This document shows positions 29,200 through 38,043 of a stretch of 64,000 nt of DNA, one piece after another (within the stretch, counting starts at the first letter, position 1; each line of letters starts with the position of its first letter). The stretch covers positions 248,001-312,000 of the forward strand of contig CAWCMK010000002.1 in NCBI GenBank assembly GCA_963796705.1, written 5' to 3'. The translations under genes and the position numbers were made by a program. Below the pieces are notes generated by a model, which ran no database searches, was not told where the DNA came from, and worked only from the letters and a program-made list of their open reading frames with translations. This stretch comes from VRUE01 sp963796705 (GTDB lineage Bacteria; Actinomycetota; Thermoleophilia; Solirubrobacterales; 70-9).

Positions 29200-30062
29200 G
29201 AGGTGGTCCCGCCGAAGGGAGAACCGGATTGAAGCCAGATCGTGCCTCCGTGAGCCGCGCGGTGGGCGCTCAGGCGGCGGGTCTCATAGCGCCGGCAGAA
29301 ACCGGGTGCGCCCGGGACCTCGAGGTCTACCGTAAAGCGCTTCGCCGATCGGACCTTCGTCATCTCGGCCTTGCTCAGCCGCTCGCTCAGGCGGAACAAT
29401 CCGCGCTCGGAAAAGTGGGCCCTGGCCTGGCCGACCGGCGGCGAGCCCCTGGCGCCACCGAGCCCGTAGCGGATGTTTAGGTCGGTGGGTGCATAGGAGG
29501 TGTAGCGGACCACCAGGAGGACCCGTTCACGCGCGCTGTAGCTGACCAGTCGAGCCCGGGCGGATCGCAGAAGACATTCGGGCGGCGGCGGCACGGCGTC
29601 TGCTTCTGCGAGTTCACATTCTTCGAATTCGCCTTCTTCGAATTCCGCTTCTTCGTTTTCGAATTCCCCCGCTTCGCATTCCCGGTCCGCTCCCCCGGCC
29701 GCGAGGTAAAAGCTTCTGGTCGCCGGAGTGGGGTCGCGGATCAGGGTGCTCGGGTCTTCCGCGTCGACGCTGAAGCTGTGAGGGCCTTCTTCGAGTTCTT
29801 CGAGGCGCAGGGGACTGGTGCAGGCCCGCTCGGGTTGACCGTCGAGTGAGCAGTGGAACTGGGCCGTGGGCAGGGGTGCGCCGTCAAGCGTCGCCGTGAA
29901 GGAGAATTCCGCTTCGTCGTTTTCGATTCTCATTCCATCCTGGGGCCCGGCGGTGATCTTCGTGTCGACCATCGGTGCAGGTTCCGCCGCGGCTGCTGGG
30001 GACGCGGTCACGGCGGGCAGCGTCAGGAACAGAAGCGCGATTGGGAGGATCGGGGGGCGCAT
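29196..30062 (-). CDS. Secreted acidic protein with one Ig-like repeat, function unknown
   Basis: 288 residues. It has a signal peptide (about 1-25, LLFLTLPAVTASPAAAAEPA), then an Ig-like segment (about 32-120) of the bacterial kind: DTKITAGP at the start, AQFHCSLDGQPERACTSPL with a Cys pair, and EGPHSFSVDAEDPS at the end. A very acidic Glu/Phe stretch follows (about 128-155, alternating EFE/EEGE/EEC units), encoded almost only by GAA and TTC so that GAATTC recurs. The C-terminal half is basic and has no family I recognise. It is not an enzyme by any visible motif; a surface or cell-wall role is a guess. It converges on the esterase gene. Confidence 0.6.
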   Translation of the reverse strand: MRPPILPIALLFLTLPAVTASPAAAAEPAPMVDTKITAGPQDGMRIENDEAEFSFTATLDGAPLPTAQFHCSLDGQPERACTSPLRLEELEEGPHSFSVDAEDPSTLIRDPTPATRSFYLAAGGADRECEAGEFENEEAEFEEGEFEECELAEADAVPPPPECLLRSARARLVSYSARERVLLVVRYTSYAPTDLNIRYGLGGARGSPPVGQARAHFSERGLFRLSERLSKAEMTKVRSAKRFTVDLEVPGAPGFCRRYETRRLSAHRAAHGGTIWLQSGSPFGGTTS

Positions 30063-30097
30063 TGGCAGGCATGGATCGGCCGCCCGGTGTCCGGTCT

Positions 30098-30670
30098 TTA
30101 GCCGCCTGGACCTTCGTCCAGTGCCCCCTCGATCTCGAGCAAAGCGCGCTTCATCGGCAGACCGCCCCCATAGCCGCCGAGGCCGCCGCCGCTGCGCAGG
30201 ACCCGGTGACAGGGGACGACGATCGGAATCGGGTTGGTGCCGCAGGCCGTGCCGGCGGCGCGCACCGCGCGCTCGTTCCCCGCTCGCCGGGCCACCTCGC
30301 TGTAGCTGCGGGTTTGCCCGTACGGGATCCGGGCAACGGCTCGCAGTGCTCGGCGGCGAAACTTCCTGCTCAGCCGCCAGTCAAGCGACAGCTCGAAGTC
30401 ACGAAGCCGACCATTGAAGTAGAGGTCGAGCTCGCGTCGTGCCTCCTCGAGACCGGCGGGTGCCTCCAGGACCCTGGGCGAGACGCGAATGGCAAGATCT
30501 TGGAGCAGCTCGTCCGCATCCTGGCTGGGGAGGCCGATGCGAACCAGGCCACGGGGAGTCGCTGCCAGCAGCAGCTGGCCGAACGGTGAGTCGGTGGTCG
30601 TGTAGGCGACGTCGAGAAGTCCCTCGGCGGCGGCACGCGCCGTCAGGCGGGCCATGGCGGAATCGGTCAT
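30098..30670 (-). CDS. ogt: Methylated-DNA-protein-cysteine methyltransferase
   Basis: 190-residue suicide enzyme that takes the alkyl group from O6-alkylguanine onto its own cysteine. The acceptor is Cys154 in IPIVVPCHRVLRSGGGLGGY. The DNA-binding helix-turn-helix is in IPYGQTRSYSEVARRAGNERAVRA, and the Tyr/Arg finger residues are present. The N-terminal domain (about 1-95) is the weakly conserved Ada-C-like ribonuclease fold. It overlaps the upstream sigma-factor gene in an ATGA arrangement, so its translation is coupled to it. Confidence 0.93.
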   Translation of the reverse strand: MTDSAMARLTARAAAEGLLDVAYTTTDSPFGQLLLAATPRGLVRIGLPSQDADELLQDLAIRVSPRVLEAPAGLEEARRELDLYFNGRLRDFELSLDWRLSRKFRRRALRAVARIPYGQTRSYSEVARRAGNERAVRAAGTACGTNPIPIVVPCHRVLRSGGGLGGYGGGLPMKRALLEIEGALDEGPGG

Positions 30671-31140
30671 CCCAGCTCCTCTCGCAGTCGCTTAATCCCC
30701 TCGTGCAGGCTGCGCCGGGCTGCGGCCGGGGAGCAGTCCAGGGCGGCGGCGATCTCGGCGTGAGGCAAATCCGCGGCGTATCTGAGCGTCACCGCGGCGC
30801 GTTGCTTCGGCGGCAGGGCCTCAACCAGATTCCAGATTTCGCCGTCTGCCACCATCTTCGGCATGGGCTCTTCCGCGGCGAGATCGGCGACGTCGGCGAC
30901 AGGCACCGGGCGACGGCCGCGGGCGCGGTGGTGGTCGATCGCCTTGCGGTTGGCGATCGTCAGCAGCCAACCACGCAGATTCTCGGCGTTTCTCAGCCTC
31001 GGGTAGGCGCGCAGGGCCGCGATGAATGTCTCCTGGAAGCAGTCCTCCGCATCCCCCCGCCCGACGGCACCTCGCAGGACCGCCAGCACATCACCGGCAT
31101 GGCGGTCGAGGAGTGTTTGGAAGGGCGGTAGGTTTGCCAC
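30667..31140 (-). CDS. ECF-type RNA polymerase sigma factor
   Basis: 157 residues with sigma region 2 (about 10-75: DAEDCFQETFIAALRAYPRLR and NLRGWLLTIANRKAIDHHR, in part the -10 recognition helix) and region 4 (about 100-157: LPPKQRAAVTLRYAADLPHAEIAAALDCS, a helix-turn-helix for the -35 box; block split for length at LRYA/ADLP). No region 3 or 1.1 is present, as in ECF sigmas. No anti-sigma gene is adjacent; instead ogt overlaps downstream, hinting at control of alkylation repair. GTG start. Confidence 0.88.
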   Translation of the reverse strand: MANLPPFQTLLDRHAGDVLAVLRGAVGRGDAEDCFQETFIAALRAYPRLRNAENLRGWLLTIANRKAIDHHRARGRRPVPVADVADLAAEEPMPKMVADGEIWNLVEALPPKQRAAVTLRYAADLPHAEIAAALDCSPAAARRSLHEGIKRLREELG

Positions 31141-31242
31141 GGCGATGATTAAACGCCCCGCGCGCCTGCCACGTGAGATTTCGGCACGAGTGGCCCCGCG
31201 CTGAGGTCTTGTCAGCCGTCAATTTGGGAACCGTCGGTGATC

Positions 31243-31248
31243 TAGGCT
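31243..31248 (+). promoter_or_regulatory. Predicted nadC -10 box, leaderless arrangement
   Basis: TAGGCT ends 7 nt before the nadC ATG at 31256. Confidence 0.45.
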
Positions 31249-31255
31249 GCGGACG

Positions 31256-32116
31256 ATGTCAGAGGCCCCCGGCGAGACCCTGAGCGAGACGGTCGCACGC
31301 GCCCTGGCCGAGGACATCGGCCGGGGGGACGTCACCTCCGCCGCGATCGTGCCAGAGGGCAGCGACGGAGAGGCACGGATCGTTCAGAAGCAGCCCGGCG
31401 TTGTCTTCGGCCTCGGGGCCGTCGCCGAGGCGATGCGCCAGTGCGGGGTACAGGACGTCGAGAATCTCAGCCCTGAGGGACGCTGGCAGGAGGACGCCCC
31501 AGCGGAGGTTCTGCGGGCCAGTGGGCCAGCCGCCGGACTGCTCGCCGCCGAGCGCACCGCGCTCAACTTCCTCGGCCACCTTTCGGGGATCGCGACGCTG
31601 ACGGCACGCTACGTCGAGGCGATCGCCGGAACCGGCGCTCGAATCCTCGACACGCGCAAGACGACGCCCGGTCTGCGCGCCCTCGAGAAGGCCGCGGTGC
31701 TAGCCGGCGGCGGCCGCAATCATCGCCTTGGCCTCTACGACGCGATCCTCATCAAGGAGAACCACATCGCCCTGGCCGGCGGCCTGGCCAATGCGGTCCA
31801 TGCGGCTCGCGGCGCCCACCCAGAGCTCGCCGTCGAGGTCGAGTGCCGCGACCCCGAGGAGGTCTCCCAGGCGCTTGGCACCGGCGCCGACCTGCTGCTG
31901 CTAGACAACATGGACACCGCGACCCTGCGCGAGGCGGTGCGCCTGCGCGATGAGAGCAGTCCCTCGGGCGAGGGACCTTCGCTGGAGGCCTCCGGCGGCG
32001 TCAACCTTCGCACCGTCCGCCCGATCGCCGAAACCGGCGTCGACCTGATCTCCGTTGGGGCAATCACCCACTCCGCTCCGAGTCTCGACTTCTCAATGCT
32101 GATCGAGCCCGCGTGA
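31256..32116 (+). CDS. nadC: Nicotinate-nucleotide pyrophosphorylase (carboxylating)
   Basis: 286-residue quinolinate phosphoribosyltransferase: quinolinate plus PRPP gives nicotinate mononucleotide in de novo NAD synthesis. Signature segments are LNFLGHLSGIATLTARYV, ILDTRKTTPGLRALEKAAV with the PRPP/quinolinate-binding Arg and Lys residues, and GGGRNHRLGLYDAILIKENHI. A C-terminal alpha/beta barrel block LEASGGVNLRTV is also present. nadA lies 1.1 kb downstream on the same strand, separated by the fpg-like gene on the other strand; nadB is not in the window. Confidence 0.95.
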   Translation: MSEAPGETLSETVARALAEDIGRGDVTSAAIVPEGSDGEARIVQKQPGVVFGLGAVAEAMRQCGVQDVENLSPEGRWQEDAPAEVLRASGPAAGLLAAERTALNFLGHLSGIATLTARYVEAIAGTGARILDTRKTTPGLRALEKAAVLAGGGRNHRLGLYDAILIKENHIALAGGLANAVHAARGAHPELAVEVECRDPEEVSQALGTGADLLLLDNMDTATLREAVRLRDESSPSGEGPSLEASGGVNLRTVRPIAETGVDLISVGAITHSAPSLDFSMLIEPA

Positions 32117-32293
32117 AGCAGCGGCTCCTCAGCCTCGGGTCCTGGCCAGGCGCAATTCCCCAGGGGGGCCGCCGCGGGAAGCGGATCCGGGCCGAGCAAG
32201 CCAGGCTTCGCCCTCGGGCGGAATCCGCGTTCAGCGAGCGTGGGCAGGGCTGAGGGGTCGGAGGCCGACGCTTCTCGGAGCCCTTCTGCCGCC

Positions 32294-33142
32294 TTACTTC
32301 AAGAGTTTCGACAGCCGTCGGTCCTTGAGCAACTTGCCGTCGGTCTGCTCAGCCGGACAGTAGTTCGTCTGGTGCTCGGCGAAGTAGACCGCCTCGATCA
32401 TGGTCCCGCAACGGGGGCAGGGTTGACCCTCGCGCCTGTGGACCCTGAGCGGCTTGGGCGCCTTATCCGGCAGCTGCTCCTCCGGGTAGGAATCCTCGTA
32501 GTAGTCGATCGCGTCGCCCAGGATGTGCAGCGCGTCGCGCAGGCGCTCGACCTCCTCTGGGCTCAGCTCGGAGCCTTTCTTGAAGGGCGAGAGTCGGGCC
32601 TCCCAGAGGATCTCGTCGACCCAGGAGCGGCCGATCCCGGCGATGTCCGCCTGGTGGCGCAGTAAGGAGTGCAGGTGTCGCGGTTGGGCGATCAGTCTTG
32701 CGAATTCCGCCGCGGGCGGTGCGGGCCAGGCTTCCGGTCCCAGGCGGGCGAGCGCCTCGTCCCCCTCGACGGCCTCGCGGGGCAGCAGCTTTGCCCAGGC
32801 ACGCTGCCTCGTCCCGAACTCCCGCAGGCGCAGCTCGCGGCCGTCATCGAGCCTGATCAGTAGCCGCGAAGTGCGGTCTTTGGAGGAGGAGCGCTTCTGA
32901 TTGACGCGCAAGCGCCCGGCCGACATCAGGTGAATCAGCAGCGCCAGGTCCTCGAACTCGACGACCGCCAGCTTGCCGACCCGGCGCACAGCGGTCAGCC
33001 GCCGCCCCGCCAGCGCCTCCAGCGGCGGCTCGAAGGTCTTCATGACGTTCACCCCCGGGGCCAGAGCCGATTCGACCATCGCACCACCCAAGAGAGCGTT
33101 CAGGCGGCGGGCGGTTATCTCAACCTCGGGTAGCTCGGGCAT
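32294..33142 (-). CDS. Fpg/Nei-type DNA glycosylase
   Basis: 282 residues starting MPELPEVEITARRL: after Met removal Pro is the Schiff-base nucleophile and Glu the general acid of formamidopyrimidine-DNA glycosylases, and the basic residue in RVGKLAVV matches the catalytic Lys. The H2TH domain lies about residues 130-225 (IAGIGRSWVDEILWEARLSP). The C-terminal zinc-finger region has CPRCG, but the second pair reads NYCPAEQ, so the fourth Cys is absent. The C-terminal end LLKDRRLSKLLK is unlike standard MutM. I chose the start at 33142 because the family needs Pro at position 2; the frame extends upstream only by chance. Confidence 0.85.
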   Translation of the reverse strand: MPELPEVEITARRLNALLGGAMVESALAPGVNVMKTFEPPLEALAGRRLTAVRRVGKLAVVEFEDLALLIHLMSAGRLRVNQKRSSSKDRTSRLLIRLDDGRELRLREFGTRQRAWAKLLPREAVEGDEALARLGPEAWPAPPAAEFARLIAQPRHLHSLLRHQADIAGIGRSWVDEILWEARLSPFKKGSELSPEEVERLRDALHILGDAIDYYEDSYPEEQLPDKAPKPLRVHRREGQPCPRCGTMIEAVYFAEHQTNYCPAEQTDGKLLKDRRLSKLLK

Positions 33143-33263
33143 TGCCCAATCTTGGCGGCTCGCCCACGCCGGCGGGACGTTAGACTGGGTCCGAGGTCCA
33201 TTCGACTGGTTCGAGGCGGCGCTGCCGCCGGGCCAGCGAACATTAAGGAAACGGAAGGCTCCC

Positions 33264-34295
33264 ATGCAGGAGTTGCCGACGATCCAAGCAACACCCACGC
33301 CGGAACTCACCCCGGAGGAGATCCGCGCGCTTAGCGAGGAGGTCCGCACGCTCGCCGCGGAGCGCAACGCGGTAATCCTCGCCCACAACTACCAGCTGCC
33401 TGAGATCCAGGACGTCGCCGATCACCTCGGCGATAGCCTCGGCCTCTCACGGCGGGCAGCCGAGACCGACGCCGATGTGATCGCATTCTGCGGCGTCCAC
33501 TTCATGGCGGAGACGGCCGCGATCCTCTCACCCGAGAAGACCGTGCTGATCCCGGATCTCGACGCCGGCTGCAGTCTGGCCGAGTCGATCGACGCCGAGC
33601 AGCTGCGGTCCTGGAAGGCGGAGCATCAGGGCGCCGTCGTGGTGATGTACGTCAACACCTCCGCGGAGGTGAAGGCGGAGACCGACTACTGCTGCACCTC
33701 ATCGAACGCTGTGGGGGTGGTCGAGCACATCTGGGCAGAGCATGGCGCCGAGACCGAGATCCTCTTTGGCCCCGACATGTGGCTTGGTGCGTTCGTGGAG
33801 CGCGAGACCGGGTTGCGTGGGGATCCCGAGCGGCGTGAGCGCTTCCACATCTGGGACGGCGAGTGCCATGTGCACGCCGGGATCCGCCCCGAGGACATCG
33901 TTCGCACCCGCGCCGAACATCCGGAGGCCGAGTTCCTGATCCACCCCGAGTGCGGCTGCGCGACGCAGGCGATGGAGTACGTGGCGGCCGGGGAAATCGA
34001 GAGGAGTGGGGTCCACATGCTCTCGACCTCCGGAATGCTCAGGCACCTGGAGGCGAACCCGGAGGGCAGCTTCATCATCGCCACGGAGAACGGAATGCTC
34101 TACCCACTGCATCAGGCGGCCCCGCGGGCGAAGCTGATCGAGGCGAACAGGATGGCCTTCTGCAAATACATGAAGATGATCACCCTGCCGAAGCTGCGCG
34201 ACGGCCTTCGCGAGATGAAGTTCGAGGTCAGCGTCCCGGGCGAGATCGCGGAGCTAGCGCGAATCCCGATCGAGCGAATGGTCGCGATCGGGTAG
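33264..34295 (+). CDS. nadA: Quinolinate synthase
   Basis: 343-residue [4Fe-4S] enzyme that condenses iminoaspartate and dihydroxyacetone phosphate to quinolinate. Three conserved Cys regions that ligate the cluster are visible: DVIAFCGVHFMAETA, ETDYCCTSSNAV and IHPECGCATQAM. AERNAVILAHNYQLPEIQDVAD is the N-terminal substrate-binding signature. I chose ATG 33264, with GGAAGG about 6 nt upstream; a possible -10 (TAGACT, 33181-33186) lies between this gene and the divergent fpg-like gene. Together with nadC it covers two of the three de novo NAD steps. Confidence 0.94.
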   Translation: MQELPTIQATPTPELTPEEIRALSEEVRTLAAERNAVILAHNYQLPEIQDVADHLGDSLGLSRRAAETDADVIAFCGVHFMAETAAILSPEKTVLIPDLDAGCSLAESIDAEQLRSWKAEHQGAVVVMYVNTSAEVKAETDYCCTSSNAVGVVEHIWAEHGAETEILFGPDMWLGAFVERETGLRGDPERRERFHIWDGECHVHAGIRPEDIVRTRAEHPEAEFLIHPECGCATQAMEYVAAGEIERSGVHMLSTSGMLRHLEANPEGSFIIATENGMLYPLHQAAPRAKLIEANRMAFCKYMKMITLPKLRDGLREMKFEVSVPGEIAELARIPIERMVAIG

Positions 34296-34298
34296 CCT
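34293..34298 (+). promoter_or_regulatory. Possible -10 box before transketolase, leaderless arrangement
   Basis: TAGCCT ends 7 nt before GTG 34306. Its TAG is also the nadA stop codon, so coincidence is possible. Confidence 0.3.
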
Positions 34299-34305
34299 CG
34301 CGCCC

Positions 34306-36165
34306 GTGGATCAGGCCGTCGTGGAGGGCACCCAGAGTCGCGAGCAGCTGCATGAGCTGGCGCGCCAATTGCGCGTTGACTCGATCCGCGCCAGCGACGC
34401 CGCCGGCTCGGGGCATCCGACCTCCTCGATGTCGGCCGCCGACCTGATGGCGGTCCTCTTCTCCAGTTACCTGCGCTATGACTTCTCGGCCCCCGAAAAC
34501 CCTGCCAACGACCACCTGGTTTTCTCCAAGGGACACGCCTCGCCACTGCTCTATTCGCTCTACAAGGCGGCCGGGGCGATTGACGATGAGGAGCTGCTCA
34601 GCTTCCGCCAGCACGGCTCCCGCATGCAGGGCCACCCGACTCCCGAGATCCCCTGGGTCGACGTGGCCACCGGTTCGCTCGGCCAGGGCCTGCCGATCGC
34701 CGTGGGCATCGCCCTGGCCGGCTCGCGCCTCGAAGCGGCCGACTTCAGGGTCTGGGTGCTCTGCGGGGACTCCGAGCTGGCCGAGGGCTCGATGTGGGAG
34801 GCCTTCGAGCACGCCGGGCAGGCGCGGCTCGGGAATCTGATCGCGATCGTCGACGTCAACCGTCTCGGCCAGCGGGGGCCGACCATGCACGAGTGGGACA
34901 CCTCCTCGCTGGCGATCCGGGCTGGCGCCTGCGGCTGGCACGCCAGCGAGATAGACGGGCACGACCTCACCGCGATTGAGGAGGCCTACGCCCAGGCACT
35001 CGCCGCCGAGCAGCCAGCGGTGATCTTTGCCCGCACCAAGAAGGGCTCCGGCGTCGCCGCGGTCGAGGACAAGGAGAACCAGCACGGCAAGCCGCTAGCC
35101 GACGCCGAGGCTGCGATTGCCGAGCTTGGCGGCATTCGCTCGCTCAGGGTCTCCGTGGCGCCGCCGCCGGAGCCGCGTCCCTTTGAGATCGCCAAATCCC
35201 GGGTTGAGCGGCCCTCCTATGGACTCGGCGAGCGGGTCGCGACCCGCGGCGCCTACGGTGATGCCCTGGCCTGGGCCGGCTCGCTCGACGATCGCGTCGT
35301 CGCGCTGGACGCCGAGGTCGGTAACTCGACCTACGCCGAGCGCTTCGCGGCCAAGCATCCCGACCGCTTTTTCGAGATGTTCATTGCTGAGCAACAGATG
35401 ATCGCCGCCGCGATCGGTCTGCAGACTCGTGGCTGGAAGCCGTTTGCTTCTAGTTTCGGTGCCTTCCTGACCCGCGCCTATGACTTCATCCGCATGGGGG
35501 CGATCTCGGGGGCGGACCTAAAGCTCTGCGGCTCTCACGTGGGCGTCTCGATTGGGCCCGATGGTCCTTCGCAGATGGCGCTCGAGGACATTGCCGCCTT
35601 CCGCGCTGTCTGCGACAGCGTCGTCCTTTACCCATGTGATCCCAACCAGACGGTGGCCCTGGTCGACGCGATGCGCGAGCGGCACGGCTTCAGCTACATG
35701 CGCACGACCCGCGGCGCGACGCCGGTGCTCTATGAGCCCGGAGAGGCGTTTCAAATCGGCGGCAGTCGCACCCTGCGCCGTGGCGAGGAGGACGCTGTAA
35801 CGCTGGTCGGCGCCGGGATCACCCTGCACGAATGCCTGGCCGCCGCCGAGCGGCTCGCCGAGGATGGGATCGCGGCGCGGGTGATCGACCTCTACTCGGT
35901 CAAGCCAGTCGACTCCAATTCACTGCTCGCCGCCGCCACCGATACCGGGATCCTCATCACCGTCGAGGATCACTGGGCGGAGGGGGGGATCGGCGAGACC
36001 GTCGCCGGAGTGATCGCGGAGGCCGGCTCTGGCGCCCGCCTGATTCCGCTCGCGGTAACGGAGCGGCCCGGTAGCGGCACACCGGAGGCGCTGCTCGACG
36101 CGGCCGGGATCGATGCCGCGCATGTGGTGGCGGCGGCACGCTCCGCAGTTACTAACGTTCACTAA
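34306..36165 (+). CDS. tkt: Transketolase
   Basis: 619-residue TPP enzyme of the pentose-phosphate and Calvin-type carbon shuffles. The N-terminal half has SDAAGSGHPTSSMSAADL, TGSLGQGLPIAVGIALAGSR and the TPP/Mg loop GDSELAEGSMWEA; the second half has the pyrimidine-binding domain (EMFIAEQQMIAAAIGL) and the C-terminal transketolase domain. One chain carries both halves, and the size fits the shorter, animal/archaeal-like TKT group (about 620) rather than the roughly 665-residue E. coli type. It is 10 nt downstream of nadA. Confidence 0.93.
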   Translation: MDQAVVEGTQSREQLHELARQLRVDSIRASDAAGSGHPTSSMSAADLMAVLFSSYLRYDFSAPENPANDHLVFSKGHASPLLYSLYKAAGAIDDEELLSFRQHGSRMQGHPTPEIPWVDVATGSLGQGLPIAVGIALAGSRLEAADFRVWVLCGDSELAEGSMWEAFEHAGQARLGNLIAIVDVNRLGQRGPTMHEWDTSSLAIRAGACGWHASEIDGHDLTAIEEAYAQALAAEQPAVIFARTKKGSGVAAVEDKENQHGKPLADAEAAIAELGGIRSLRVSVAPPPEPRPFEIAKSRVERPSYGLGERVATRGAYGDALAWAGSLDDRVVALDAEVGNSTYAERFAAKHPDRFFEMFIAEQQMIAAAIGLQTRGWKPFASSFGAFLTRAYDFIRMGAISGADLKLCGSHVGVSIGPDGPSQMALEDIAAFRAVCDSVVLYPCDPNQTVALVDAMRERHGFSYMRTTRGATPVLYEPGEAFQIGGSRTLRRGEEDAVTLVGAGITLHECLAAAERLAEDGIAARVIDLYSVKPVDSNSLLAAATDTGILITVEDHWAEGGIGETVAGVIAEAGSGARLIPLAVTERPGSGTPEALLDAAGIDAAHVVAAARSAVTNVH

Positions 36166-36261
36166 CAATTCGCTAAGCTAGCGCTCATCCAAATTGGGCG
36201 GGGACTTGCGCGTGATTCGGGGCGCAGGAGTCACCCTGTATCTGGAGAAGGGACCGCGCGC

Positions 36262-37110
36262 ATGGCAAGAGCGAAAAAGAACCGGAGCGGGGGTGGCAGC
36301 GATCCGCGCCGACCACGGCGTGGGGGCGCGCCGATCGTCGAGCTGCGTGACGTGACCAAGGTCTACCCGGGTGGACACATGGCGCTCGATCGCGTCTCAT
36401 TGGCCATCAACCGCGGCGAGTTCGTTTTCCTCGTCGGGCCGACGGGCTGCGGCAAGTCGACTCTGATCAAGACCCTGATTCGCGAGGTGGAGGCCACCGA
36501 GGGCACGGTGACAATCGCCGGCCGCGACATCGGCGCCCTCTCGGAGAAGAAGATCCCGCAGCTGCGGCGCAATATCGGCACCGTCTTCCAGGACTTCAAG
36601 CTTCTTCCCGACCGGACGGTTTACGACAACGTCGCCTACGCGCTGCAGGTGATCGGCGCCAGCCGCGCGGAGATCCGCACGCAGGTGCCTGAGACGCTGC
36701 GCCTGGTCGGGCTCTCCACGAAGCTTCACAACTACCCGGATCAGCTCTCCGGCGGCGAGCAGCAACGTGTTTCGATCGCGCGTGCCTTTGTCAATCATCC
36801 GCCGCTGCTGCTCGCCGACGAGCCCAGCGGGAACCTCGACCCGGTCACCTCGATCGGCGTTATGCAGCTCCTTTACCGGATCAACAAGACGGGCACCACG
36901 GTCCTCGTCGTCACCCATGATCGGGAGATGGTCGACAACATGCGCCGCCGGGTGATCGAGCTCTATGAGGGACGCATCGTTCGCGACGAGGTCAGCGGCG
37001 GCTACACCGAGGAGTCGACGACCGAGTTCGGCCTGCGCATGCAGGCCGAGATGGGGGTCGGCCCCGCGGCCCACAAGAACGGACACGACACACACGAGAC
37101 CCTGTTCTGA
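36262..37110 (+). CDS. ftsE: Cell-division ABC transporter ATPase FtsE
   Basis: 282-residue cytoplasmic ATPase that works with FtsX to switch on peptidoglycan hydrolases outside the cell. Walker A is GPTGCGKST (59-67), the ABC signature LSGGEQQRVSIARA, and Walker B LLLADEPSGNLD. A basic extension of about 22 residues precedes the domain, and a tail of about 45 follows the usual FtsE end (after YEGRIVRDE), ending NGHDTHETLF. GAGAAGGG lies upstream of the ATG. TAAGCT (36174-36179) is a possible -10. ftsX follows with a 1-nt overlap. Confidence 0.94.
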   Translation: MARAKKNRSGGGSDPRRPRRGGAPIVELRDVTKVYPGGHMALDRVSLAINRGEFVFLVGPTGCGKSTLIKTLIREVEATEGTVTIAGRDIGALSEKKIPQLRRNIGTVFQDFKLLPDRTVYDNVAYALQVIGASRAEIRTQVPETLRLVGLSTKLHNYPDQLSGGEQQRVSIARAFVNHPPLLLADEPSGNLDPVTSIGVMQLLYRINKTGTTVLVVTHDREMVDNMRRRVIELYEGRIVRDEVSGGYTEESTTEFGLRMQAEMGVGPAAHKNGHDTHETLF

Positions 37111-38036
37111 TGTCCAGGTTCTTCTTCTTCGTCCAGGAGGCGTTCCGGGCCCTGCGCCGCAACGCTGCTCCCACAACCGCCGCGATCGTCACCACCGTCA
37201 CCACCGTGATCCTGCTCGGCGTGCTGATCCCCGTCTTCCAGACGACCCAGGCAAAGAGTGACGAAGTCCGCGAAAGCCTCGAATTCCGGGTGGCGATCTA
37301 CGACGACGCGATCAAGTCCGAAATCACGTCCCTGCAGCACAAGCTCGAAGCGATCCCCCACGTCGCCTCGGTGCGGTTGATCACCAAGGCGGAGGCCCTG
37401 AAGGAACTCAAGAGCCAGCTCGACAAGAAGGAAAGCCGCGAACTGCTGGTTCAGCTGCACGAAAACCCGCTCCCTCGAAACTTCGCGGTCAAGGCCGACG
37501 ACGCCTCCAATCTGGCCGCCGTGCGCCAGGCGGTGACGCCGCCGGGACCCAACGGCAAGCCGAAGCCGATCTCCCCGATCATTCCGGCGAAGAACGGCGT
37601 CTTCGATCGTCAGCAGGCCTCCGAACAGATCGCCAAGGTGACCGGTGCTCTGAAGATCGTTCTGACGGTGATCACGGCGCTGCTTATCCTCGCCTCGCTG
37701 ATGCTGGTCGGCAATACGATCCGCCTCTCGATCTACGCCCGCCGCCGCGAGGTCGAGGTGATGAGGCTCGTCGGTGCAACCCGCTGGTTCATCCGCTGGC
37801 CGTTCATGATCGAGGGCGTGGTCGTCGGCTTCCTGGGCGGCGCCTTGGCAATACTTGTCCTGTGGATTGGCAAGGTGACGATCGTCGACCCGCTGTCCAG
37901 CAGCATCGGCCTGTTGGAAGCGCAGAAGACCAGCACGTTGGCCTTTCCTGCCCTGGTGGGCATCCTCTTCGCCTCGGCCGTGCTCGTCTCGGCGATCGGC
38001 TCCGGTGTCACCCTGCGTCGCTTCCTGAAGGTCTGA
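37110..38036 (+). CDS. ftsX: Cell-division membrane protein FtsX
   Basis: 308 residues with the FtsX plan: short cytoplasmic start MSRFFFFVQEAFRALRRN, TM1 (about 22-45), a large outside domain (about 46-185), then TM2, a cytoplasmic loop with RRREVEVMRLVGATRWFIRWP, TM3, a short outer loop and TM4. The outer domain is the part that contacts a hydrolase or its activator. Of the Glu codons in outer segments I count 11 GAA and 1 GAG, while all 4 in cytoplasmic segments are GAG. Its TGATG junction with ftsE indicates coupling. Confidence 0.94.
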   Translation: MSRFFFFVQEAFRALRRNAAPTTAAIVTTVTTVILLGVLIPVFQTTQAKSDEVRESLEFRVAIYDDAIKSEITSLQHKLEAIPHVASVRLITKAEALKELKSQLDKKESRELLVQLHENPLPRNFAVKADDASNLAAVRQAVTPPGPNGKPKPISPIIPAKNGVFDRQQASEQIAKVTGALKIVLTVITALLILASLMLVGNTIRLSIYARRREVEVMRLVGATRWFIRWPFMIEGVVVGFLGGALAILVLWIGKVTIVDPLSSSIGLLEAQKTSTLAFPALVGILFASAVLVSAIGSGVTLRRFLKV

Positions 38037-38043
38037 GGCGCGC

